Assembly: GCA_030549335.1 (NCBI GenBank)
Contig: CM060190.1
Location: 69,144,118-69,208,117, forward strand
DNA length: 64,000 bases
Source of the DNA: Pontederia crassipes
Lineage: Eukaryota; Streptophyta; Magnoliopsida; Commelinales; Pontederiaceae
Reading direction: 5' to 3'
In this document: in pieces, positions 25,064-36,610 of the stretch
Layout: every line of letters starts with the position of its first letter
How positions within the stretch are numbered: position 1 is the first letter of the stretch
Program-made: the position numbers and the translations under genes
The notes under the pieces: generated by a model
Told to the model about the DNA's origin: nothing
Database searches by the model: none
The model's input: the letters and a program-made list of their open reading frames with translations, nothing else

Positions 25064-25358
25064 TCCATTTTTTTTAAATTTCTATAAGTAAAATGACGGA
25101 AGACTTTTTCCTATAAAATAAATTTAATATTTGTTGAATTACATGCTTTCTTGATGATATAATATTATGTCCCTACGGATATATATATATATATAATGAT
25201 TAAATAATTCGACAGTGTTTAGGTATGTGTTATCAAATGCTTCATCCATTTTTTTTTTAATTTCTATAAGTAAAATGACGGAAGACTTTTTCCTATAAAA
25301 TAAATTTAATATTTGTTGAATTACATGCTTTCTTGATGATATAATATTATGTCCCTAT

Positions 25359-25368
<10 letters not shown>
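25064..25368. repeat. Direct duplication next to the MULE, period about 183 bp
   Basis: The segment 25,064-25,185 is repeated almost exactly at 25,247-25,368. It runs from the block starting AATTTCTATAAGTAAAATGA through ATTATGTCCCTA.GGATATAT. Both copies end in (AT)n, and the second (AT)n is where the MULE is inserted. Confidence 0.85.
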
Positions 25369-25403
<35 letters not shown>

Positions 25404-25406
<3 letters not shown>

Positions 25407-25873
25407 AAAATTGTGCCTGCGAAGTGGCCACTTACTCGCAGTATGTCACACGCATTTTCGGCCTCTCGTCGCGTGATCAACGATGGAGATTAAACACGCT
25501 GAGCGTAGTCATTGATCCACATTCGACGCTCTAAATTCATCTCGCGAGAAAATGTTAATTAAACAATCTGGGTGAAGAGTTCTTGCTCTGGTGAACGAAG
25601 GCGAAAAGCAACCCTATGAATCGTGCGATCTCCTCTAGCGAACGTGCGATCTGCTCCTCTGTGATCTTGTCAGGTGATTTCATCTTTCTTTGACCCAGAT
25701 CTGTTGTGGCAAACATCGAGATTGTCCCGGATTCCAAATCTCATATATGCTCTCATTAAACTTTCAGATCTGTTGAATGTTCTAAACCCCAACATCAAGC
25801 AGCCCTCCACGGAGGTATTTCCTCATCTCGTCACACATTAGTATCATTTATTTTGTATTCATTTCTTTGTCAC
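25404..25873. repeat. MULE left terminal inverted repeat, with a short open frame
   Basis: This pairs with 40,702-41,171 in inverted orientation. On the minus strand it contains an open frame (25,555-25,737) including TTDLGQRKMKSPDKITEEQI and IARFIGLLFAFVHQSKNSS, which is also open in the other TIR. Confidence 0.9.
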
Positions 25874-26659
25874 TTCTAGATCTCCTCCGGTTCTCGTTCA
25901 GATCTGTCATTGTCGGTTGTAATCATAGCAGATCTGTTTCTCTTCGAGGATCTCCAAATTCCTCCCTTCTCGCGATCAAAGGTGCCTTACTTTTAGATCT
26001 CCTTTAGTTCTCATTCAGATCTATCAATGCTGGCGGGGATCGTAGCGGTGTTGTAAGTAATCTCTGGTCAGATCCCGATTGTTTGCTTCTCTTTTTATCA
26101 ACATGTTAATTTTTGGGTGGGAATTACTCTCGTCCAGGTGGGAATTTAATTTCAAAAAATCTTAACTTGATTCGAACAGTTCAGTAGTTCTACATATGTC
26201 AGTAAGTTAATTGACCTATAGTAAAAAGAAACATTTTTTCGGAGGAACTTTTGATTGATCGAGTTGTCTGATCTGATGCTGTCAGTATTTGATCATGCTC
26301 TCACCAAAAAGGAAAAGATCAGGCATCTAATCTCTCACCAACTATTTTTTTTATTCTCATCTATATGATAGGGACTAATCTCATTTATGATAATCTTCTA
26401 ATATTTATGTACCATGAACACTCGGGTGTATGATTCTCATCTTTATATTTAGCCTTATGACTCTTTCACTTTTTTTTTATTCTCATATGATAGGAACTAA
26501 TCTCATTTATGATAGTCTTTCACTTTATATTTTGTTTATTTAAAAAAAGTATATTTACATGCCTATATCCAGTTATGAAGTTGTAAATTTAATTTGGATG
26601 TGTGATCTTTTTATACTATTTAAGTAAATAAAGATTTCTAAACTAATCATGTAATTGCT

Positions 26660-27060
26660 ATGTTGAAGCTTATAATGGTGTTTGAATATTATTGTGACGA
26701 AGATGCGGCCATTAAAACATCTTGGACGAAACTTAACCCCGGACGAAGATTCTATGACTGCAAGAATCATGGAGTAAGATTTATTTTATTTTTTAAATTT
26801 TGTTACTTAGATTTGTACTTCAATTTTTCAAGCAAAGTGAAGGCTTCAATTTTTTTGGTTGGATGGATGGACCCATTGAAGCTCATTATAAAAATGTTAT
26901 TAACGGATTACTGCGTAAAATTAATATGTTGGAGAGTGAAGTCGAAACCCTCCACTTCAAGTTGGAAGCAAAAAATTTAAGACATGGAGCTTGTTCATCG
27001 TTTTGGAAGCTGTCCACCATTTTTTTGCTTATGTTAGTCATGGTATTGGTGGTAATGTAA
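26660..27060 (+). pseudogene. Captured GRF-type zinc-finger gene inside the MULE (degenerate)
   Basis: There are two exons (26,660-26,773 and 26,833-27,060) with GT...AG borders in phase 0, giving about 113 aa. Exon 1 has DAAIKTSWTKLNPGRRFYDC, the signature of plant zf-GRF proteins. Exon 2 has NFFGWMDGPIEAH, then a coiled-coil-like segment (INMLESEVETLHFKLEAK) and a C-terminal hydrophobic stretch (TIFLLMLVMVLVVM), the usual plant GRF-plus-TM layout. Of the four zinc-ligand cysteines, the first (Y in YYC) and the third (F in GFNFF) appear replaced, so zinc binding is probably lost. It lies opposite in strand to the transposase and inside the TIRs, so it looks like a captured host gene fragment. 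A host-derived role is inference. Confidence 0.65.
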
Positions 27061-27363
27061 TTTTATGTTTTTTTTTCATTTTGAATTCTAGGCCATGTAA
27101 TGGTGTTGTGTACTAGAATTAAGTACATTATAATGCAGTTCAAAAACCATGTAATGGTGTTATGTAGTAAATTTTCTTATTTGATGAGCCTTTAACTATT
27201 TCATTTTTTGTTGAGCTCTTCTTAGTGGAATACTCAATTCTTTTTGAATGGCAGTATGAAATTCACATTGGAGCCAACAACTTATAGTGTCAAGTTAATA
27301 GCTTAGCGTGCACATGTATTTTGGCATATGCGTCTTCTTAGATCTTCTGCATTCAGCTATCCT

Positions 27364-27843
27364 TCATTGTCGTCTAAGTCTTGCATCAATAGCAACGTAC
27401 GTTGATCCACAATATTGTGCACGTGTTGGAGGGGCCATCTCAACATAGTTACGAAGGTATTTCCCATCTTTAAACATGTCATCAGCAAAAGTGCATGAGC
27501 AACAAAGCACATCAGTAATAATCTGAACATACATTTGAACAAAGCAACATCCATCAAATCTATACTCCTCTCTAGAGTGATAATTTGAACAACATCCATC
27601 ACAACAACATCCATCAGCAATAATCTGAACAAAGCAACATCCATCGAATCTATACTTGAACATACAGTGATAATCTGAACAACATCCATCACAGCAATAA
27701 TACTTCCTCTTAAATTTTCCTTGTACACTGATCCATGCCGAAAACCCATCGGTAGCTCTTGCGAGCTCTAAGATCAAATTACATTTAGATTCAAACTTAG
27801 ATCTAAGATCAAGTTTGTTACAAATTTCATATTTGTTCTCCAA
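27364..27843 (-). CDS. Cysteine-rich repetitive open frame inside the MULE, unknown
   Basis: This is an open frame of about 160 codons with an internally repeated pattern around CCDGCCSDYHC and CDGCCSNYHSREEYRFDGCC (repeated RFDGCCFVQ). It results from short tandem duplications of a DNA unit containing GATGGATGTTGTT. No in-frame ATG lies near its 5' end, and I recognise no family. It lies downstream of the transposase C terminus. It may be captured coding sequence or only a by-product of a DNA tandem repeat. Confidence 0.2.
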   Translation of the reverse strand: MENKYEICNKLDLRSKFESKCNLILELARATDGFSAWISVQGKFKRKYYCCDGCCSDYHCMFKYRFDGCCFVQIIADGCCCDGCCSNYHSREEYRFDGCCFVQMYVQIITDVLCCSCTFADDMFKDGKYLRNYVEMAPPTRAQYCGSTYVAIDARLRRQ

Positions 27844-28283
27844 TTTGAGTGCAAAGTTCTTAGAATGGAAATAAAAGATAACAAATTACAAAAGATCACA
27901 AATTACAAAAGATGCCAAATCCTCGTGTGTCATGCCAACATCAAAAGAGCATCCTATTCTTGGTTCAAAACACAGGACCACAACCAAAATCCAATTCCTC
28001 CTTTAGAACCCTACAAATGGTATATCACCTAGTTCAAGAAAATGATAAATAAAGAAAGAACGTGTATGATGAAAATAAAGATATTTCTGCTTAAATTTCA
28101 TACCTCAATAATAATTCCATGCTGAAACTTGTTTAGTATTATCTGGTTCAGCTTGTGCATTGGTACATTGTATTTCCTATTTTGGCAACATAATGTGAAC
28201 ATTACATTATAATATGAACTATATAGTAATTCTAAATGTTGAAAATAATCTTAATATTACAAAAGGATTTACCTGTGCTTTTT

Positions 28284-28803
28284 TCAATGGCAAGATGTGA
28301 CATAATGTCCTTTTGTAAAACAATGACTGCATGTTCTCTTTTTAGATCCATTTTGCAACATGAAAATTTCGACGTTAGACTTGAGTTTTTGTATGTTCCT
28401 TGGTCTACCCTTTGGTTTTGTGGTACAAGGGTCATTATGACAACTTGAGAAACTTGTTAGTTGATACACGATCCTTGTGAATTGACATCAATTGAAAAAT
28501 CTTCAACCGCATCACTTATTTTGACACATGATAATTTTTGAATAGCTTCATTTAGAATTGCAAATCCAACATCCAAATGTTCCAATGAACGTAAACTCAT
28601 TTATGAAACTTTGCGCCAATTTCTTTTGAAATTCAATTTCCTCAAAGGAGTAATTACACGTTCACCACTTGTAGAACCATCATCTTGTCCTATTTGTACA
28701 GTTGAATAACGAGCATTCATTGTCCACCGATGGAGAACATATTGTTCTGGAATGCATAAAGCTAATTTTTCATTGAGAATAAGCAAAGCATGTGAACATA
28801 AGA
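28284..28803 (-). pseudogene. MULE transposase (FAR1-type), C-terminal part, split by the gypsy insertion
   Basis: Reading from the gypsy border on the minus strand: SHALLILNEKLALCIPEQY and VLHRWTMNARY complete a FAR1-type SWIM zinc finger and the region after it. Further along, TKPKGRPRNIQKL and a zinc knuckle CSHCFTKGHYVTSC are typical of the FAR1/FRS C terminus. The frame is interrupted between these blocks. The missing N-terminal portion is at 38,518-40,262, on the other side of the retrotransposon. Confidence 0.85.
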
Positions 28804-29668
28804 TGTAATGCCTGGCATTAATTCTCTCACTCTCTCCTTATTTGAAATTTAAATGCAAATTCGAAATTAAAAAAAAAAAGAAGACAAGGGGACGATAGAA
28901 TCGGTCAAGTGACCAATTCTCCCTCTCCCACTCTTCCTCCCCCACTCTCTCTCCCATTCTCTCTCTCTCTCCCCCACGAGACTCTCCCCCACTCTCCCCT
29001 CACTTCCTTCCCACAACTCTTTCTCACGAGAGTTGATAGAATTATAAAGGAAAGTGAGGAGGACTCCAGTGCATCCCTTTGGACTTCCCCACACTCGGCC
29101 GCCCTTTCCTCTCTTTCTCCTTGCTCTCCGGCGATCGGCGCACAACGAGAATCAGGACGACCTGCAAACCTCCGACGAATTAAAAGAAAAGGTATCGTAG
29201 ATGTATAAAATCCCTAGATGAAGAAATGTAGATCATTTGTCATGCATTTCGGATTGATTTCTAAACACCATTACAGTCTAATAATTAATTTATTCATGTT
29301 TGACTCTCGACTATATACCTTTTACAATGTATAATTAGTTCATGTTGACTCTCGACATTACTTCTTTTATAATATATAATTAGGTTCATGACCATATATA
29401 TATAGGTGATGTGTACACGCCATTATATATCTCTTAATCTTTCACGATTAAGCCCATGTGAAGTTATGATTATAAGTAGGATTCCATATTAGAATCTAGA
29501 TTATGCTTTGTAGGAGAATAATTATGTTGATCCTTAATTATTGCTCTCGGCATATCCTTAATTATTAGCCTATTGCTCTCGGCACACATATATATATGTA
29601 CATATATAAGTGAAATATATATATATATATCCTATTGCTCTCGGCACACATATATGTACATATATAAG

Positions 29669-29714
<46 letters not shown>

Positions 29715-31520
29715 TGTAACAATTATATTATGTAGTAGGCTCACTACTCTCGACATATATATATACACACATATATATATAAGCGATATATATATATATA
29801 TAAGAGTAATAATAATAATTTATGTTTATCTAAATCTAACTACATGCGCATTGTACAACTAGTATGTGCTAAAGGTGATTATTAATTACAAGGAGATAAT
29901 AATCTTTGTAATGTGCAATCAATGAATTTATTAATTTATTTATGTTATGACTCTCGGCTAGGATATTAGAAGACAAATCCATATGTTTGTATAAATGGTT
30001 ACGTCATATTTATATATCCCAGTAGCTAAATATGATTCGATCGACTCGGCCATATCGGTCGACCGGTCCATTAGGACGGTCGACCGGTCTCGAGAGAGAA
30101 AAATATGAACTTCAAAGTAAAATGACCAAAATGCCCTTGAGGGGCCAGAGCACTTGTGAAATGACTAAAATGCCCTTGAGGGGCCAGAGTATTTGTGAAA
30201 TGATCAAAATGCCCTTGAGTGGCCAGAATATATGTGAAATGACCAAATTTCCCTTGAAGGGCCAGGGCCATTGTGATGAATCCTAAATCTCTGATTGGCC
30301 ATTGTAGGCCATGTCCAATGTAGTGAAATAAGTAACGAACTCTTCGTCCGCAGAAAGGGATCAGACTTTACCCCTTTTCTGAATCGTGATTTCAAACCCC
30401 ACATTTGTAAAGAAGATAAGCAAAGCAAAGATCAATGAATGTGATAGCTATGTGTTATTCAAGGTCAAGATCAAGGTCAAGTCATTGGAGGGGCAGGTAG
30501 CTGCACTGAGGAGACAGTGTACCTACTGAGTTTAAATACCACTGCTCCTAGACCATAGGCCCTCTCCCACTGTGCTCCGAATAAGAGTGACACAGTGAAC
30601 ACACTCTCCCCCACGGGGACATATGTGAATTTCATTGTTATGCCAGAGTAGCTTAGCTGAGGAGATAGTGAACCTACAGGTCTGTAACGACTACTGTTCC
30701 TGGAATGCAGACCTTCTCCCATCTGCATTTTGAAAAGGTTGTGCCTGAGTGTACATCTTCCCTATTATGGGCACCCTGACAATATTCAAGGCAGAGACAC
30801 CTTTAGCTTCCCAATTAATTAAAGTCGAGCTCGCATAGGATAACGAACATCAAGGATCTTATAGTAATGTAAAATACGTAGTCCTACACAGAGTATAACA
30901 GATCATGGTAATGAACAACAGAGCATGGTAAATGACAATAGAACAAAGCAATGGATATCAGAGTATAGTAATGAATCACAGAGCATAGCATTGTACAAAG
31001 CATTATTAAAGTTATGAACAAAGTATATGATCATTGATTATCATTTCATCGTCTATGACTCTATGAGTACTGGGCGTTAGCTCACGGGCATTCCATGTTC
31101 CTGCTTTGAGATTTTGCAGGTGAGAACCCTGCTTAGGGAGGAGATGGATAATGCAGAGCTTCAGGGTGACGGCACATGACTTGCAATATCACTACAGCTT
31201 TCCGTCATTTATATTCTGCATTGAATTATCAAATGTTGTAAATATGAAACTCTTGAATTTCCCTTTTAGCATTGTTTTAGTTGATATTCTCAGAACCCTT
31301 TTGAACTATCCTTATTCCTTATTTCTTTTGAATTATCTCATCACATGTGACATTTGTCGTTTCGTAATGATATTTCTTTCGCATTCCTATATCATTGTTA
31401 TTATCTATCATTTCCTTTACCACGTGGGTCATTTGTTGACCAGTCAAAGTCAAGTCAAAGTCAAAGTAGTCATAGGCAGAGAGTAGTGCTCCCTTGATCA
31501 GTCTGACCGCCAGCGTGGCG
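28804..31520 (+). repeat. 5' LTR of the gypsy element, 3' end apparently deleted
   Basis: This matches 35,772 to about 38,490 over about 2.7 kb (TGTAATGCCTGGCATTAATT... to GACCGCCAGCGTGGCG). At 31,520 the match stops. The last 27 bp of the sister LTR (GGAGGACGAATTTTGG... ending GCGTTACA) are absent, although a weak similarity to 31,551 could be read instead. A tandem array of about four 39-bp units (consensus contains ATGCCCTTGAGGGGCCAGAG) lies at 30,120-30,283. Confidence 0.85.
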
Positions 31521-34500
31521 AGTGACCAAGGCAACCGAATTTAGGGCGTCAAAGTGGTGCAATGGGCCAATTTTTGACGGTTGTTTGAAGTCCGCTTCTT
31601 CCCTGCCTTCCAGAAGAGGTTGAAACAACAAGAGTTCCCCAACCTGACCTAAGGGGCAATGACGGTGGTCCAGTACCAAGCCAAGTTTGTCCGTCTTCAG
31701 AAGTACACAAAGCTACCCATGAACGAGCTGGAAAAGGTCAAAACTTTCGTTGAAGGATTGCGTCCGGGTTTGAGAGCTCAAACCCTACCTGACAACTGTA
31801 AAACTTTTACAGATGCAGTCCAACTGGCCACTCTAATGGAAAGAGACCAGCAAGCGCTGCAACAGGCCAGAAGAGGGCAGCAAGAAGTTGGACAGGGGTC
31901 TCAATCCCAACAGTTCAAGAGGAACAATCACCACCAACGGCGAGATCAGCGACGAGATAACTGTCCCCGACCGTACCCTGCCCCACAACAAACTAAACGA
32001 CATCGTTATGAGCAGCAACCCCGACCATCTCTACCACCACCTCGTCAACCTCAGCAAGCTCTAGTGCAACAGCAACCTCAGCAGAGACAACTCCAACAAC
32101 CGGCAAGACGACCGGCACAACAGAGGCCTCAACGACCCAGAGCTCCTCAGGCTCAACCAGCACAAGGTGAGAAGGTCTTGTGCAACACATGTGGCAGGAC
32201 TCATGCTAGAGTGTGCCGCATGAATATCGACGCCTGCTATCATTGTGGCGCGATGGGCCACTTTTTTCGGGACTGTCTACAGCGCAAGCCTCTAGTGCAG
32301 GGACGACTCTTCAACATGGAAGATGACACTCAGCAGAATGACGCTGACGTCATTCGAGGTACGTTTTGTATTGCCAAGCTACTTACTACTGTCTTATTTG
32401 ATTATGGAGCCACTCATTCTTTCATATCAGAAGAGTGTGCTATCACTTTGGGGTTATCTCCTAAGAATCTAGAACCTAGCATGACCATTCTTACCCCACA
32501 AGGAACATTACGGACTACTAGATACTTAACTGATGTATCAGTAGAAATTGATAAAAAGAACTTTCTTGCTAACCTAATCATAATACCCATGAGGGATTAT
32601 GACGTCATATTGGGCATGGACTGGCTAGCTCGTCATGACGCTATCATCCTGCGCAAGCAGAAGAAAGTGGTGATAGGAACAAATATTAAAGAGAAAGTCA
32701 CAGTCAGAGGCATACACCGGAAAGAACCCAAGGTCATAGTGTCAGCAATGAAGGCGCAGAAACTGCTCAAACAAGGTTGCAGAGGATTTCTGACAAGTGT
32801 GACCAAGGTGGAAGCTCTTACCAAAAACCCTCAAGACATAGACATCGTGAAGGAGTTTCTGGACGTGTTTTCTGAGGATGTCAGTGGTCTACCACCGAAG
32901 AGAGACATCGACTTCCACATTGAGATAGTACCAGGCACAACAATAATTTCTAAGGCTCCGTATCGCATGGCCCCAGCGGAAATGAAGGAGCTAAAGACTC
33001 AGATTCAAGAGCTGCTAGATAAGGGATTCATCAGGCCTAGTGTCTCACCATGGGGCGCTCCGGTCCTTTTCGTCAAGAAGAAGGACGGATCAATGAGGTT
33101 GTGCATAAATTACCGGATGCTCAACAAAGTCACGGTAAAGAACAAGTACTTCCTCCCTCGAATTGACGACTTGTTCGATCAGCTCGCCAACGCCAAAGTA
33201 TTCTCCAAGATTGATCTGCGGAGCGAGTACCATCAGCTCAGAGTAGCTGAGGAGGATATCCCGAAGATGACATTCAAGTCACGGTATGGACACTACGAAT
33301 TTCTAGTCATGCCGTTTAGATTAACTAATGCTCCTGCAACAAACCGGACGTTCAACGAACATCTCGACAAGTTCATGATTGTCTTTGTGGATGATATTCT
33401 AATCTATTCACCCAGTGTGGAGCAACACAAGGAGCATCTGATGATCATTTTGGAGACATTGCGAGCAAATAAGTTATATGCGAAGTTATCCAAATGTGAA
33501 TTTTGGATGGACCAAATAATGTTCCTTGGGCACATCGTTTCCAAAGATGGAATATCAGTAGATTCGGCTAAAGTCGAGGCAGTGTCAAATTGGACTCGGC
33601 CGAAGAATGTCTCAGAAATTAGAAGTTTCCTTAGACCGGCAGGATATTATAGAAAATTCATCAAAGATTTCTCCAGACTGGCACTACCACTGACCAAGCT
33701 CACCAAGAAGGGCGAAAAGTTTATTTGGTCCACAAAATGTGAAGAAAGCTTCCAGGAGCTGAAAAGACGGTTGACTTCCGCACCCATACTCACACTACCT
33801 TCAAGCAGTGGTGGGTATGTAATCTACAGTGACGCCAGTGGCACCAGACTAGGATGCATCTTGATGCAACATGGGAAGGTAGTAGCTTATGCATCAAGAC
33901 AACTGAAGAAACATGAGGTCAACTACCCTACTCACGACCTCGAACTGGCAGCTGTAGTTTTTGCTCTCAAGCTCTGGCGACACTACATGTATGGAGAACA
34001 GTTCACAGTGTACACAGATCACAAAAGCTTGAAGTATGTGTTCACTCAGAGAGATTTGAACATACGTCAGAGGTGATGGATGAAGTTCCTGAAGGACTAC
34101 GAGTTCATCATCAACTATCACCCAGGGAAGACGAACTCAGTAGCCGATGCCCTTAGTCGAAAGTGAGAAGGCTCAGTGGCCTTCATGCGCCTCCAACAAT
34201 ACGAGATGATGGAGGAACTCTTCAAGTGGACTCCACAGGTGACATCTAATGGCTCGCTCATGATGATGCAACAGATCGAGCCAGACCTTATTGGAAGAAT
34301 CATCACAGCGCAAGTCAAAGATTCTGACTACCAGATCATGATGATCAAGACAAGTCTGGAACGAAACGATTTCAAGGTTTCGTCAGATGGTGGCATTCGG
34401 TATCGAGAGCGATTATGGGTACCCAACAACTCAGCTCTGAGATGGAAAGTTTTGGACGAATGCCACAAGTCTGAATTCGCAATCCATCTTAGAAGTACGA

Positions 34501-35766
34501 AGATGTACAAGGATGTGCAGAGAAACTTTTGGTGGCCAGATATGAAGAAAGAAATAACAGAGTATGTATCTCGGTGTATAGTCTGCCAACAAATAAAGAT
34601 AGATCATCAAAAACTTCAAGGTACGCTTAAGAGTCTCGGAATACCGCAATGGAAGTGGGAGGAAATCATCATGGATTTCATCATAGGTCTCCCTCGAACT
34701 CAGAAGGGACACGATGCTATTTGGGTGGTAGTGAATCGACTCATCAAATCGGCCCACTTCCTACCCATCACGGTGAAATAATCATTGGATAGTTTAATGG
34801 ACTTGTACGTGCAGGAGATCGTCAGGCTCCATGGGATTCCCTTAGTCATCGTGTCCGATAAAGATCCAAGGTTCACCGTCAGGTTCTGGAAAAGCTTACA
34901 GAATGCTTTTGGCACAAGGCTGCAGTATAGTACTGCATTTCACCTGTAGACTGACGGTCAATCAGAACGAACTATCCAAACAGTAGAGGACATGCTTCGA
35001 GCATGTGCCTTGGACTGACATGGTAATTGGGACAATCATCTACTACTTATCGAGTTCGCATATAATAACAGTTACCATGCAAGCATAGAGATGTCCCCAT
35101 TTGAAGCTTTGTACGGCAGATCATGTCGTTCCCCAGCATGTTGGGGAGAAGTCGGCGAAAGAAAGTTATTGAGTACTGAGCTTCGCAAGCAGACACAAGA
35201 GTACACCGATCGAATTGAGCTCATAAAGAAAAGGATGAAGTCTGCTCAAGACCGGCAGAAGGCCTACGCCGACAAGAAACGACGAGAGCACACGTTCAGG
35301 GCCAGTGAACAAGTTCTACTCAAGGTCTCACCAACCAAGGGCGTAATGAGATTCAACAAGAAAGGAAAATTGAGCCCAAGGTATGTGGGTCTTTTTAAAA
35401 TTCTAGATATGGTTGGTGATTCCGCATGCAAGTTAGTATTACCCCCAGCATACGCCCGAGTGCATAACGTCTTCCACGTCTCCCTGCTCCGAAAGTACAA
35501 GCATGACTATGCCAACGTCATCCAAATTGAGGAGCCAGACCTCAAGGAGGATCTAACGTACGAGGAGCAGCCCACAGAAATATTAGAGTACCAAGAGGTC
35601 CAGAAAGGAAAGAAGATAGTGACATTGGTTAAAGTGGTATGAAAGCACCATCAAGGCAAAGAGGTCACATGGGAGTTAGAGTCAGAGATGCGAAAAAGTT
35701 TGCCAAACTATTCGGTACGTCATGACTTTTGTCTAAATTCGATGATGAATTTCTTTTTAAGGGAGT
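31521..35766 (+). pseudogene. Gypsy gag-pol polyprotein, single frame with eight in-frame stops
   Basis: One frame runs without frameshift. Gag begins mid-domain (FFPAFQKRLKQQEFPNLT, then [15 protein letters not shown]), so its N terminus is gone. A Gln-rich stretch follows, then the zinc knuckle [14 protein letters not shown]. In the protease the usual D-S-G-A is D-Y-G-A ([12 protein letters not shown]). The RT has [19 protein letters not shown] and FVDDILIYS. RNase H has [10 protein letters not shown] and [11 protein letters not shown]. Integrase has an HHCC finger (RCIVCQQIK), a MDFIIGLPRTQ aspartate, VSDKDPRFT and TDGQSERTIQT. A tail (VTWELESEMRK) follows. Stops fall at 31,575, 31,650, 34,074, 34,164, 34,779, 34,947, 35,016 and 35,640. 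The last long open stretch is 805 codons. Confidence 0.92.
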
Positions 35767-35771
35767 AGTAA
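35758..35771 (+). promoter_or_regulatory. Gypsy polypurine tract
   Basis: The purine-rich run AAGGGAGTAGTAA sits immediately before the 3' LTR (TGCAATGCC at 35,772), where plus-strand priming is expected in LTR elements. Confidence 0.6.
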
Positions 35772-36574
35772 TGCAATGCCTGGCATTAATTCTCTCTCTT
35801 TCTCCTTATTTGAAATTTAAATGAAAATTCAGAATTTAAAAAAAAAAAGAAGAGGAGGAGACGAGAGAATCGGTCAAGTGACCAATTCTCCCTCCCCCAC
35901 TCTTCCTCCCCCACTCTCTCTCACATTCTCTCTCTCCCCCACTCTCCCCTCGCTTCCCTCCCACAACTCTTTCTCACGAGAGTTGATAGAATTATAAAGG
36001 AAAGTGAGGAGGACTCCAGTGCATCCCTTTGGACTCCCCCACACTCGGCCGCCCTTTCCTCTCTTTCTCCTTGCTCTCCGGCGATCGGCACACAACGAGA
36101 ATCAGGACGACCGGCAAACCTCCGACGAATTAAAAGAAAAGGTATCGTAGATGTATAAAATCCCTAGATGAAGAAATGTAGATCATTTGTCATGCATTTC
36201 AGATTGATTTCTAAACACCATTACAGTCTAATAATTAATTTATTCATGTTTGACTCTCGACTATATACCTTTTACAATGTATAATTAGTTCATGTTGACT
36301 CTCGACATTACTTCTTTTATAATATATAATTAGGTTCATGACCATATATATATAGGTGATGTGTACACGCCATTATATATCTCTTAATCTTTCACGATTA
36401 AGCCCATGTGAAGTTATGATTATAAGTAGGATTCCATATTAGAATCTAGATTATGCTTTGTAGGAGAATAATTATGTTGATCCTTAATTATTGCTCTCGG
36501 CATATCCTTAATTATTAGCCTATTGCTCTCGGCACACACACACACATATATATATATATGTACATATATAAGTG

Positions 36575-36610
<36 letters not shown>

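Noticed and set aside
31659..34076. An 805-codon open frame that could be taken for a host gene
   Set aside because: It is clearly gypsy gag-pol (zinc knuckle, RT, RNase H), lies between LTRs, and continues past in-frame stops.
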